Assembly: GCA_900167925.1 (NCBI GenBank)
Contig: FUZM01000003.1
Coordinates: forward strand, 310,001 to 374,000
Origin: Bacteroidales bacterium WCE2008
GTDB taxonomy: Bacteria; Bacteroidota; Bacteroidia; Bacteroidales; UBA932
DNA: 64,000 nt
Direction: 5' to 3'
Shown one piece after another: positions 8,113-15,950 of this stretch. Position 1 is the first letter of the stretch. Each line of letters opens with the position of its first letter. Under the pieces are notes generated by a model that searched no databases, was not told the DNA's origin, and saw only the letters and a list, made by a program, of their open reading frames with translations. Position numbers and translations under genes: made by a program.

Positions 8113-8633
8113 TGAAGAGAATAATAATATTAGCAGCTTTATTAGCATGTACGTTGGCAAGTGCCCGGGAGGCCGGGAAGATTACATTCTCGACGGAGAT
8201 CGGGAAGAATATTGGACTGAGTGTTCCGGCGGCGGAGGCATTCGCTTTTCAGATTACTGGATTCTACAATTTCACTGGACGGTTCGCCGCAGGAATCGGG
8301 ACGGGAGGGATATTTTACGAGAAGGGGCTGGTCCCGGTCGTTGGCTGCGTGAGATACAGGCTTTCTCGCCCAAGAAAATTCACTCCTTTCGTCAGATGCG
8401 ACGGTGGCTATGGCTTCTGGCTGGGAAAGGACGGAAACGGTGGGGTCCTGGTGAATCCTTCCATAGGCGTTTCCTGGAAAATGAATAAAAGAGCAGCCCT
8501 TTTTGTGGCGGCCGGATATGGGATGCAGAAAAGAGAAAGGCTAAGGAGCTTCGACGCCGCAAGCTTCCGGAGCCAGTTCGTTGAGGAGCTGAACCACAGA
8601 CAGATAACTATAAAGATCGGGGTTGAATTATAA
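8112..8633 (+). CDS. Small outer-membrane beta-barrel protein
   Basis: A 173-residue secreted protein with a classic signal peptide (MKRIIILAALLACTLASA). Alternating hydrophobic and glycine/aromatic residues suggest 6-8 beta strands (FAFQITGFYNF, FAAGIGTGGIFYEK, and a closing strand ITIKIGVEL). This resembles OmpW/OmpA-like small barrels, though no family signature is clear. Its ATG overlaps the DUF2271 stop in TAATG, so the two are co-translated and probably work together. A strong terminator overlaps the last codons. Confidence 0.65.
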   Translation: MKRIIILAALLACTLASAREAGKITFSTEIGKNIGLSVPAAEAFAFQITGFYNFTGRFAAGIGTGGIFYEKGLVPVVGCVRYRLSRPRKFTPFVRCDGGYGFWLGKDGNGGVLVNPSIGVSWKMNKRAALFVAAGYGMQKRERLRSFDAASFRSQFVEELNHRQITIKIGVEL

Positions 8634-8648
8634 CCCCGATCTTCTTTT
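8613..8648 (+). terminator. Rho-independent terminator of the tetR-DUF2271-barrel operon
   Basis: A perfect 12-bp stem (AAGATCGGGGTT, 8613-8624, with 8632-8643) and a 7-nt loop are followed by CTTTT. The stem includes the last codons and stop of the barrel gene. Confidence 0.85.
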
Positions 8649-8669
8649 ATAGTCCTATGGTGATATTGT

Positions 8670-9089
8670 CTAGTCTCCCCAAGGGCGGCTGAAAGGATGG
8701 TTGAACGACCATTCGCTAAGATTGGTCCTTACATGGTAGCAGACTTTCTGGGAATCAATGAAGAACTCTATATAGTATCTGACCTTGCTTTCAGTCGAAG
8801 TCTTTACATGTTCCGGATCTATATGGCCAATCGTTTCAGTTTTGGATATCGAGTTCCTGACAGTCTTGAAATCCTCATAGATGAGCATAGTACCGTCGCT
8901 GCCGTCGGAGGCTTCGCGGTCAGGAGCGCCATAAGTCATTATGATATCATTGGCCGTCATTCCGATCCATCTGGTCTGATATTCCACGCTTCGCGCTTCC
9001 GCGTCTGCCATCGCGGTTGTAAGGCTGGCGCAGGAATTGAAAAGGACGACTATCAAAAAGGAAATGACAACGTATTTGATGTATCTCAT
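8670..9089 (-). CDS. Small lipoprotein, BamE/SmpA-like fold possible
   Basis: A 139-residue lipoprotein: MRYIKYVVISFLIVVLFNSC gives a lipobox ending at Cys20. The mature part has WIGMTANDIIMTYGAPDRE, similar to the start of BamE/OmlA-like domains, then a short beta-rich domain ending in an aromatic tail. Function is unknown. It is preceded on its strand by a promoter-like TAATTTTG (9171-9164) inside a long inverted repeat, so it is probably regulated. Confidence 0.6.
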   Translation of the reverse strand: MRYIKYVVISFLIVVLFNSCASLTTAMADAEARSVEYQTRWIGMTANDIIMTYGAPDREASDGSDGTMLIYEDFKTVRNSISKTETIGHIDPEHVKTSTESKVRYYIEFFIDSQKVCYHVRTNLSEWSFNHPFSRPWGD

Positions 9090-9151
9090 AAGAATAACTG
9101 ATGATTAGTTAAAGATGAAAATAATGCTGGCCATAATTGGTAAACATTATA

Positions 9152-9195
9152 GTTGATAATGGTCAAAATTAGCAATAATTCTGACCATTACCAAC
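9152..9195. promoter_or_regulatory. Promoter and operator-like inverted repeat of the 8670..9089 lipoprotein
   Basis: The arms GTTGATAATGGTCA (9152-9165) and TGACCATTACCAAC (9182-9195) are complementary at 13 of 14 positions. A minus-strand -7 box TAATTTTG (9171-9164) lies between and partly inside the arms. A dimeric regulator bound here would cover the promoter. The regulator is not identifiable. Confidence 0.55.
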
Positions 9196-9232
9196 ATTTA
9201 TATACGCAGTTTCATACGACTGATATCATCAG

Positions 9233-9886
9233 CTATTTCTTTGTGGCGGAGAAATAGAGCATGGAGCCTTTTATATGGAAGTCGTCGAGTTCGAAGTATG
9301 GGGAAAGACGTTCGAGGACTTTCTGTTTATCGTCGAACGGGAGCGTCATCCATCCTTTGCGGGCAAGGATGTTCCTGGTCAGCCAGTCTGTCGTTCGGGA
9401 TTGGCCTTTCAGGTAGAAGCAGGCGAGTAGTTTTCCCCCTTTTTTCAGGACGCGACGGGTTTCTGAGAAGGCTGCATCCTTGTCCGGGAAGACCGGGAAG
9501 CCGTTCATGCTAAGGACGATGTCAAATGATTCGTCAGGGAAAGGCAGAGCCGCGACGTCTCCCTTCATGATATCGATATTGAGGCCGTCCAGCCGTTCTC
9601 TGGCGATGTTCAGCATGTCCTCACTATAATCCAGGCCGGTAATTCGCGCGTGTTTGAGTCTGCGGTATTTTTCGCTGGTGAAGATAGCGGTGCCAAGGGG
9701 AACGTCAAGGATAGTTCCGTCGAAGTCGTCGGGGATGTAGTCGAGTACATGGCCGGCGATTTCGACATCGTCCACGTTCTGCCAGAATATTCTCAGATAA
9801 AGGTCGCTCCACCAGGTTGCCCTCGTCATGATATTGTCATAGAAGCCTTTTGAATGGCGGTATGAAGAAGTGATTTTATTGTCCAT
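9233..9886 (-). CDS. Class I SAM-dependent methyltransferase
   Basis: A 217-residue Rossmann-fold methyltransferase. Motif I is TILDVPLGTAIFT, followed by ITGLDYSEDMLNIAR (motif II, with the acidic residue that binds the ribose), MKGDVAALPFPDESFDIVLSMNGF (motifs III-IV) and RRVLKKGGKLLACFYL. This is the UbiE/Methyltransf_11 type that modifies small molecules or lipids. The substrate is unknown. It stands alone between a lipoprotein gene and tRNA-Ser. A 15-bp palindrome lies in its promoter region. Confidence 0.85.
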   Translation of the reverse strand: MDNKITSSYRHSKGFYDNIMTRATWWSDLYLRIFWQNVDDVEIAGHVLDYIPDDFDGTILDVPLGTAIFTSEKYRRLKHARITGLDYSEDMLNIARERLDGLNIDIMKGDVAALPFPDESFDIVLSMNGFPVFPDKDAAFSETRRVLKKGGKLLACFYLKGQSRTTDWLTRNILARKGWMTLPFDDKQKVLERLSPYFELDDFHIKGSMLYFSATKK

Positions 9887-9912
9887 TCCGTATTGCTATT
9901 TAAATTACTCTG

Positions 9913-9947
9913 CAAAAGTAGCAACCCCACGCTGCAACCCGGTTGCA
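9913..9947 (-). promoter_or_regulatory. Methyltransferase promoter with palindrome
   Basis: A minus-strand TACTTTTG (9920-9913) is the likely -7 box. Just upstream, TGCAACC-C-GGTTGCA (9933-9947) is a perfect odd-centred palindrome over the -33 region, a likely site for a dimeric regulator. Confidence 0.45.
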
Positions 9948-10034
9948 ATCATTAAAAATCCTAATTAATTTACGGATAACGGATTATTTGAATATATTTG
10001 TGTATGAGGAATGAGGCCATTATTTAAGGGCTAT

Positions 10035-10092
10035 GCAAAACGAAAATAAACCAGCAATCGAGCGAGCTCGTTGCTGGTTTATTTCGTTTTGC
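10035..10092. terminator. Long hairpin downstream of tRNA-Ser
   Basis: GCAAAACGAAA and following bases up to 10057 pair with 10071-10092 to form a near-perfect stem of about 22 bp, with a further CGAG/CTCG pairing in the loop. On the minus strand it directly follows the tRNA 3' end, so it may terminate or help process the tRNA transcript. It lacks a clean T tract on either side. A plus-strand promoter-like TATATTTG at 9993-10000 lies upstream, so a short plus-strand RNA cannot be excluded. Confidence 0.55.
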
Positions 10093-10176
10093 GGAGAGGG
10101 AGGGATTCGAACCCCCGGAGCCTTTCAGCTCAACAGTTTTCAAGACTGCCGTAATCGACCACTCTACCACCTCTCC
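10092..10176 (-). tRNA. tRNA-Ser (anticodon TGA)
   Basis: The minus strand gives an 85-nt cloverleaf. The acceptor stem GGAGAGG (10176-10170) pairs with CCTCTCC (10099-10093), with G73 as expected for serine. The D-arm contains GTAGAGTGGTCGA, the anticodon loop is CTTGAAA with TGA at 34-36, there is a long class II variable arm (AGCTGAAAGGCT), and the T-loop is GGTTCGAATCC. It reads UCA codons. CCA is not encoded. Confidence 0.96.
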
Positions 10177-10235
10177 TTGAGGAGTTTCCTCTTTTGGGAC
10201 TGCAAATATAGGTATTTTCCCGAAACCTGCAAAAT

Positions 10236-10820
10236 TTATTTCTTCTTATCGTCAGATGCGAAGAATTTATACTGGAACAATATCAGATAAATAGCTCCGA
10301 CGGTAACGCAACTGTCCGCAAAATTGAAGACAGGTTCGAAGAAGATATGACCTCCGAGACCGGGCACCCAGTCAGGCCAGGTAAACAGCGGAAAATAGAA
10401 CATATCCACAACCTTTCCGAAAAGAACCGGAGCATAAGAGAATATCTGACCGTAGAGAACGCAGTCGAAGATATTGCCGATAGCGCCGGCCGTAATCAGC
10501 GTCAGGCCGACCAGGACTCCGTTCGGAACGGGACGGCCCTGGGAATCGCCCTTCCTGATAAGATTCCTGATCCACCAGATGAGGACGCCGCTCAACACGA
10601 GCCTGAAGACGGACAAGGCCAGCTTTCCGACGGCCCCGCCGAATTTCATTCCGAAGGCCATGCCCTCGTTTTCGATGAAAAGGATCTGGAACCAGTTGCC
10701 GAGCACATTGAAATGCTCGCCTATGGACATATTTGTCTTGACCAGGATTTTTATGGCCTGGTCAATGACAACTAGAATTATTCCGAGAATAAGTAACTTC
10801 TTTCCTTTGGAGAGTGCCAT
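10236..10820 (-). CDS. lspA: Lipoprotein signal peptidase (signal peptidase II)
   Basis: Inner-membrane aspartic protease that removes signal peptides from prolipoproteins after diacylglyceryl transfer. It has 194 residues, slightly longer than the E. coli enzyme, with four hydrophobic segments. The conserved regions are VVIDQAIK, FIENEGMAFG, GNIFDCVLYG and FNFADSCVTVG; the last two carry the catalytic Asp pair. The target of globomycin. It is the last gene of the ileS-traR/dksA-lspA operon, 8 bp after the TraR-like gene. An ileS-lspA pairing is common in bacteria. Confidence 0.95.
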   Translation of the reverse strand: MALSKGKKLLILGIILVVIDQAIKILVKTNMSIGEHFNVLGNWFQILFIENEGMAFGMKFGGAVGKLALSVFRLVLSGVLIWWIRNLIRKGDSQGRPVPNGVLVGLTLITAGAIGNIFDCVLYGQIFSYAPVLFGKVVDMFYFPLFTWPDWVPGLGGHIFFEPVFNFADSCVTVGAIYLILFQYKFFASDDKKK

Positions 10821-10828
10821 TTCCTACT

Positions 10829-11224
10829 CTACTTGCCCTTAGAAAGCATTTCCTTAGCCTCCACGGTAAGAGTAGCGTGAGGTACCAGACGGAGCCTCTC
10901 CTTAGGGATAAGCTTTCCGGTCACACGGCAAATACCGTAAGTCTTGTTTTCGATACGTACGAGGGCAGCCTCGAGATTCTGGATGAACTTATACTGGCGC
11001 TGGGCGAGCTGGCTTGCCTCCTCGCGGGAGAGCTGCATCGCACCATCGTCCTCCACGGTCTTGAAAGACGGTATAGTATCCTCGATATCGTTCGAACCGT
11101 TATGCTGGATCACATAGCGGAGGGATTCGTATTCCTTCCTGGCCTTGTCAAGCATATCATTGATGATGGTCTTGAATTCTTCAAGTTCTTCATCAGAGTA
11201 GCGGGTTTTGATCTCTTCTGCCAT
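10829..11224 (-). CDS. TraR/DksA family protein with degenerate zinc finger
   Basis: A 131-residue helical protein. The N-terminal coiled-coil part (SDEELEEFKTIINDMLDKARKEYESL) and the C-terminal segment YGICRVTGKLIPKERLRLVPHATL mark it as TraR/DksA-like, a group that binds the RNA polymerase secondary channel. The finger has only one Cys: the CxxC partner is Gly, and the second pair is replaced by VPHATL. Zinc binding is therefore unlikely. The acidic coiled-coil tip (NDIEDTIPS region) is less obvious than in DksA. It lies between ileS and lspA with 12- and 8-bp gaps. Confidence 0.85.
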   Translation of the reverse strand: MAEEIKTRYSDEELEEFKTIINDMLDKARKEYESLRYVIQHNGSNDIEDTIPSFKTVEDDGAMQLSREEASQLAQRQYKFIQNLEAALVRIENKTYGICRVTGKLIPKERLRLVPHATLTVEAKEMLSKGK

Positions 11225-11236
11225 ATGCTTTAGTAT

Positions 11237-14200
11237 TTAGTAAGTTTTAGATATAACTATGTTGATTGGTTTATCGTTCCACTCGACGGAGGCAGCGCCT
11301 TCCGGAGCCGGAGCGTCATGTTCTACGAGACTTGTGGTCAAGGTCTGTGCAGATATATAATCACGGAACTGGGACAGAGCTGAAGAAATCTCTTCAAAAT
11401 CTTTGCCGGTTGCGTATACCTCGACAGCGACGCGGTCTGTAACCTCAAAGCCGCTGTCCTTTCTTAAATTCTGAATTCTGTTGATAAGTTCACGGGCGAC
11501 ACCCTCTCTGCGGAGTTCATCAGAAATCTCGACATCAAGAGCGATGGTCATACGGCCCTCAGTTGCGACGAGCCAGCCCGGCATGTCCTCAGACGAGATC
11601 TCATAATCTCCCGGACGGAGAACGACTTCCCCGCCTTCGAGCGCGAGCTTGTACTCGAGACCTGCGGCCTCGGCAGCCTGGATCTCACCTATCGTCTTCT
11701 GGTCCATACGGCCGAAGGCTGCGGCAATCTCCTTCATCTGCTTGCCATATACCTTTCCGAGAGTCTTGAAGTTAGGCTTTATCTTCATGGTGATAAGGCC
11801 CGTGGCGTCAGCTATGAACTCAGCCTCCTTCACATTGACCTCGTTGAGTATCAGCTTCTTGACAGCCTCAAGCTGACCGCGTACCTTGTCCGAAAGGACA
11901 GGGATCACAATCTTCGAGAGCGGCTGACGCACCTTGATGGAGACCTTACGCCTGAGCGCGAGCACCATCGAGGTAGCGGTCTGGGCAAGAGCCATCCTCT
12001 CCTCCAGATCGGTATCGATAACAGAGGCATCAGCATCAGGCATAAGCACATAATGCACAGACTCTGCACCAGGAACGAGATCGAGATAGAGCTGGTCCAT
12101 ATAGAAAGGAGCAATCGGAGCTGCCAGCACTGCCACATTCTTGAGCACCTCGTAGAGGGTCTGGTAAGCGCTGAGCTTGTCCTGATTCATGTCTCCGCCC
12201 CAGAAACGCTTACGTCCGAGACGGACATACCAGTTACTGAGGTTGTCACATACGAACTCCTGGATAAGACGTCCGGCGAGGGTGATGTCATAATCCTCGT
12301 AGGCGGCCCTGACTTCCTTGATAAGGGTGTTGAGCAGGGAGATTATCCAGCGGTCGATCTCCGGCCTTTCGGCATAAGGCACTGCAGGCGCAGAGAGATC
12401 GAACTTGTCCACGTTCGCATAAAGCGCGAAGAATGAATAGGTATTGTAAAGAGTTCCGAAGAACTTGTTTCTCACTTCGATTACGCCGGCCTCGTCGAAA
12501 CGGAGGTTATCCCAAGGCTGGGCATTGGTCAACATATACCAGCGGAGAGCGTCTGCGCCGAACTTGTCGAGGGCATAGAACGGATCCACGGCATTGCCGA
12601 GACGCTTGCTCATCTTGTTGCCGTCCTTGTCAAGCACAAGGCCGTTGGAGATGACTCTCTTGAACGCAGGAGTGCCGCTGATCATGGTATGGATAGCATG
12701 CAGGGTATAGAACCATCCGCGTGTCTGGTCGACACCTTCGGCGATGAAGTCGGCAGTGCCGCCGAATTTGCCGGAATGGAGGTTGCGGAGACCTTCCTGA
12801 GCGAATGGCATAGCGCCTGAATCGAACCATACATCGATAAGGTCGCTCTCGCGGACCATCTTCCTGCCGGAAGCGGACACGAGAACAATATCATCCACAT
12901 ATGGCCTGTGCAGATCGATCTTGTCGTAATTCTCAAGGCTCATGTCAGCAGGATCGAAACCCTTGTCCTTAAGAGGATTGGACTTCATGAATCCGGCAGC
13001 GACGCTCTTGTCGATCTCGGCAAAGAGCTCGGCAACGGAGCCTATGCAGATTTCTTCCTTGCCGTCCTCCGTACGCCAGATAGGGAGCGGAGTGCCCCAG
13101 TAACGGCTACGGCTGAGGTTCCAGTCCTGGATGTTCTCGAGCCACTGTCCGAAACGTCCGGTACCGGTAGATTCCGGCTTCCAGGTAATCTGCTTATTGA
13201 GAGCCACCATCTCATCCTTGACGGCAGTAGTCTTTATGAACCATGCGTCGAGAGGATAATAGAGCACCGGCTTGTCGGTCCTCCAGCTGTGAGGGTAGCT
13301 ATGTACATGTTTCTGAATCTTGAATGCGCGGCCGTCGGCCTTCATCATCATGCAGAGATCGACGTCGAGGGTCGGAGCGTCTGCAGGAAGGCTATCGTCG
13401 AAGGCGTTCTTGACATAGCGGCCGGCATATTCGGCATATGAAGGATCCACGCACTCGCTGACATATGCAGGATCGAGGTCCTCGAGACGGTAGAAACGTC
13501 CTGAACGGTCCACCTGCGCCTGAAGATTGCCATCCTTGTCAACCACCTGGAGAGCGGCCATGCCGAAGTTGGCGGCCACTTTCTTGTCATCAGCACCGAA
13601 GGTAGGAGCGATATGTACGATACCGGTACCGTCTTCGGTGGTCACATAGTCTCCGGAAATTACCTTGAAGGAATCACCGCCCTGAGGCTTGAACCAAGGA
13701 ATAAGCTGATGGTACCTGATGCCCACCAGCTCGGAACCCTTGAACTCGCCTTCGAGCACCTTGTAAGGCACGAGCTTGTCGCCCGACTTGTACTCGTCGA
13801 GACGGAGCTCGGCGGCCTTAGGGTTAAACCATGCGCCCACGAGGGCCTTGGCCACGATATAGATCGCCTCCTGGCCGGAATATGGGTTGAAAGAGCGGAC
13901 TCTTACATAATCGATCTCAGGGCCTACGCAGAGAGCCGTGTTTGAAGGAAGTGTCCACGGGGTAGTCGTCCATGCGAGGAAATATACAGGCAGGGACTCG
14001 ACGCCGAAGACAGGCTGAGACTTGCCGTCCTTGATGACTTCGAACTGGCAGGTCACGGTGGTGTCGGTCACATCCTTGTAGCAGCCCGGCTGGTTGAGCT
14101 CATGGGAGCTGAGGCCGGTACCGTCGGAAGGAGAGAACGGCTGTATTGAAAAACCTTTGTAGAGAAGGCCTTTGTCATAAATCTTCTTGAGCAGATACCA

Positions 14201-14677
14201 GAGAGTCTCGATGTAACGGTTGTCGTAGGTGATGTACGGGTCGTTCATGTCAACCCAGTAGCCTACCCTCTCGGTCATGTTCACCCACTCGCGAGTATAT
14301 TTCATGACCTCCTTGCGGCAGGTATCGTTGTACTCGGCGACGGAAATCTTCTTGCCGATGTCCTCCTTGTGGATTCCGAGCTTCTTCTCCACTCCGATCT
14401 CCACAGGAAGTCCGTGGGTATCCCAACCTGCACGGCGGGCTACGCGATATCCTGTCTGGGTCTTATATCGACAGATTGCATCCTTGATGGAACGGGCCAT
14501 GACATGGTGGATACCAGGCATGCCGTTAGCTGACGGAGGTCCCTCGAAAAAGATGAACTCCGGAGCTCCCTCACGCACTTCGAGAGATTTCTCGAAGGCA
14601 TGGTTCTTCTTCCACCTGTCGAGGATATCTGCCCCGACTTTCACCAGATCCAATCCTTTATACTCTTTGAATGTCAT
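11237..14677 (-). CDS. ileS: Isoleucyl-tRNA synthetase (long type, altered HIGH motif)
   Basis: Charges tRNA-Ile with isoleucine in the cytoplasm. It has 1146 residues, typical of the longer IleRS2-like type. The usual HIGH signature is replaced: residues 47-58 read PPSANGMPGIHH, so the first and third positions are swapped to G-I-H-H (14504-14515). The rest is canonical: GWDTHGLPVE, an editing domain with WTTTPWTLPSNTAL, WFDSGAMPFAQ, and the KMSKR loop in DGNKMSKRLGNAVDP. GxHH forms have been linked in the literature to strong mupirocin resistance. First gene of the ileS-traR/dksA-lspA operon, with a -7 box at 14735-14728. Confidence 0.97.
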   Translation of the reverse strand: MTFKEYKGLDLVKVGADILDRWKKNHAFEKSLEVREGAPEFIFFEGPPSANGMPGIHHVMARSIKDAICRYKTQTGYRVARRAGWDTHGLPVEIGVEKKLGIHKEDIGKKISVAEYNDTCRKEVMKYTREWVNMTERVGYWVDMNDPYITYDNRYIETLWYLLKKIYDKGLLYKGFSIQPFSPSDGTGLSSHELNQPGCYKDVTDTTVTCQFEVIKDGKSQPVFGVESLPVYFLAWTTTPWTLPSNTALCVGPEIDYVRVRSFNPYSGQEAIYIVAKALVGAWFNPKAAELRLDEYKSGDKLVPYKVLEGEFKGSELVGIRYHQLIPWFKPQGGDSFKVISGDYVTTEDGTGIVHIAPTFGADDKKVAANFGMAALQVVDKDGNLQAQVDRSGRFYRLEDLDPAYVSECVDPSYAEYAGRYVKNAFDDSLPADAPTLDVDLCMMMKADGRAFKIQKHVHSYPHSWRTDKPVLYYPLDAWFIKTTAVKDEMVALNKQITWKPESTGTGRFGQWLENIQDWNLSRSRYWGTPLPIWRTEDGKEEICIGSVAELFAEIDKSVAAGFMKSNPLKDKGFDPADMSLENYDKIDLHRPYVDDIVLVSASGRKMVRESDLIDVWFDSGAMPFAQEGLRNLHSGKFGGTADFIAEGVDQTRGWFYTLHAIHTMISGTPAFKRVISNGLVLDKDGNKMSKRLGNAVDPFYALDKFGADALRWYMLTNAQPWDNLRFDEAGVIEVRNKFFGTLYNTYSFFALYANVDKFDLSAPAVPYAERPEIDRWIISLLNTLIKEVRAAYEDYDITLAGRLIQEFVCDNLSNWYVRLGRKRFWGGDMNQDKLSAYQTLYEVLKNVAVLAAPIAPFYMDQLYLDLVPGAESVHYVLMPDADASVIDTDLEERMALAQTATSMVLALRRKVSIKVRQPLSKIVIPVLSDKVRGQLEAVKKLILNEVNVKEAEFIADATGLITMKIKPNFKTLGKVYGKQMKEIAAAFGRMDQKTIGEIQAAEAAGLEYKLALEGGEVVLRPGDYEISSEDMPGWLVATEGRMTIALDVEISDELRREGVARELINRIQNLRKDSGFEVTDRVAVEVYATGKDFEEISSALSQFRDYISAQTLTTSLVEHDAPAPEGAASVEWNDKPINIVISKTY

Positions 14678-14696
14678 ATTTTTTTGTCTAATTTTG
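14666..14696 (+). promoter_or_regulatory. Promoter of cvpA-tsaB
   Basis: TTTG at 14666-14669, a 19-bp spacer and TAATTTTG at 14689-14696. The -33 box lies within the first codons of ileS on the other strand. The leader would be about 60 nt. Confidence 0.6.
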
Positions 14697-14727
14697 CACT
14701 CGATAAACTGCGAAATATTTTAGTCAG

Positions 14728-14735
14728 CAAATATA
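14728..14735 (-). promoter_or_regulatory. -7 box of the ileS operon
   Basis: TATATTTG on the minus strand (14735-14728) would give a leader of about 45 nt before the ileS ATG at 14677. It faces the cvpA promoter, so the two promoters overlap divergently. Confidence 0.5.
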
Positions 14736-14764
14736 GTTAAATTCCTATACTTTATCAAGAAGAT

Positions 14765-15259
14765 ATGAATGCACTGGACATCATTATTCTGCTTTGTTTC
14801 ATCCCCGCAATAATCCAGGGAGTGAGAAAAGGTCTCGTCTGCCAGATCTTCGACATAGTCTCGGTCATCGCAGGTGCCTGGCTATCATACCGTTTCTCCG
14901 GTTTGCTATGCAAATATGCCGCCCCGTATATCGAAGCGTCGGAGGCTCTGATGCACGTCATAGCCTTCGCTGTAATAATGATAGCCGCCGTGCTGATTTT
15001 CCGTCTGATAGGCAAAGGAGTAGAAGCAGTTGTCAAACTGGTGCTTCTGGGCTGGCTCAACAAACTCCTCGGAGTCGTATTCGCAGTCCTCAAGACAGGG
15101 CTCATACTCGGAATCCTGATAATACTTTTCAACACGGTCAACGCCCAGTTCGGAATCGTCAAGGAAGAGACACTGTCATCATCAGTGCTCTACACTCCGC
15201 TCAAGGACGCCGCATACTCCATATTTCCTTATTTCAAGGAACTTTTGACTAAGATCTAA
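14765..15259 (+). CDS. CvpA family membrane protein
   Basis: A 164-residue protein with four hydrophobic segments (about 3-20, 25-45, 62-82 and 100-122), matching the CvpA family of small inner-membrane proteins. The conserved start MNALDIIILLCFIPAIIQGVRKG and the LNKLLGVVFAVLKTGLILGIL segment are typical. In E. coli, CvpA is needed for colicin V export and its general role is unclear. One base separates it from tsaB, so the two are co-transcribed. Confidence 0.88.
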   Translation: MNALDIIILLCFIPAIIQGVRKGLVCQIFDIVSVIAGAWLSYRFSGLLCKYAAPYIEASEALMHVIAFAVIMIAAVLIFRLIGKGVEAVVKLVLLGWLNKLLGVVFAVLKTGLILGILIILFNTVNAQFGIVKEETLSSSVLYTPLKDAAYSIFPYFKELLTKI

Positions 15260-15260
15260 G

Positions 15261-15950
15261 ATGGCAAGACTCATACTCATAGAGACTTCCACAAGCCTCT
15301 GCTCCACCGCCCTGTCGCAGGACGGAAAGATCATTTCCTACAAAGAAAACGCCGACCGCAGCCACGCTTCGCTGACGGCCCAGTTCATCAGCGACATGCT
15401 CGAAGAACATGGACTCGCCGCCTCCGACTGCGACGCTGTCTGCGTCAGCATGGGCCCGGGCTCATACACAGGCCTGCGCGTAGGAGTCTCGACCGCCAAG
15501 GGGCTCTGCTTCGGCGCCGGCAAGCCGTTGCTGGCGGTCGGATCGCTCGACGTCCTTGTATGGAACGCCATCACTAACAACCGCCTTCCGGAGGGATGCA
15601 AGTACATCGTCCCGATGATCGACGCCCGCAGGATGGAGGTCTATTCTGCCGTATTCACCCCGGACGGACGCCAGATAAGGGAGACCGCCCCTGCAATCAT
15701 TGACGGCTCCAGCTTCTCCGACCTTCTCGCCGAAGGCCCTGTCCTGTTCATAGGAGACGGCGCGGGCAAATGTGCCGATGTCATCTCCAGCCCTGACGCC
15801 CACTTCGTCACCGTATGCCCGGACGCGGCGTCCATGCTCCGCCCTGCCGAGACGGAATATAAAGAGAAACGGTTCAAAGACGTTGCGTACTTCGAACCGT
15901 TCTATCTTAAAGACTTCGTTGCTACTGTCAGCAAGAAGAAGCTATTCTAA
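15261..15950 (+). CDS. tsaB: tRNA threonylcarbamoyladenosine biosynthesis protein TsaB
   Basis: Partner of TsaD in the complex that makes the t6A37 modification of ANN-decoding tRNAs; it is an inactive, actin-like relative of TsaD that scaffolds the complex. At 229 residues it has the usual length. The N-terminus LILIETSTSLCSTALSQDG and the motif VSMGPGSYTGLRVGVSTAKGL are diagnostic. The metal-binding His pair of TsaD is absent, as expected. It shares a promoter with cvpA, and its 3' end overlaps the convergent thioredoxin-like gene by 4 bp. Confidence 0.94.
   Translation: MARLILIETSTSLCSTALSQDGKIISYKENADRSHASLTAQFISDMLEEHGLAASDCDAVCVSMGPGSYTGLRVGVSTAKGLCFGAGKPLLAVGSLDVLVWNAITNNRLPEGCKYIVPMIDARRMEVYSAVFTPDGRQIRETAPAIIDGSSFSDLLAEGPVLFIGDGAGKCADVISSPDAHFVTVCPDAASMLRPAETEYKEKRFKDVAYFEPFYLKDFVATVSKKKLF

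Noticed and set aside
10033-10290. An 85-codon frame on the plus strand across tRNA-Ser
   Set aside because: It reads antisense through the tRNA (giving GEGGIRTPG), a well-known false protein type in databases, and overlaps lspA.
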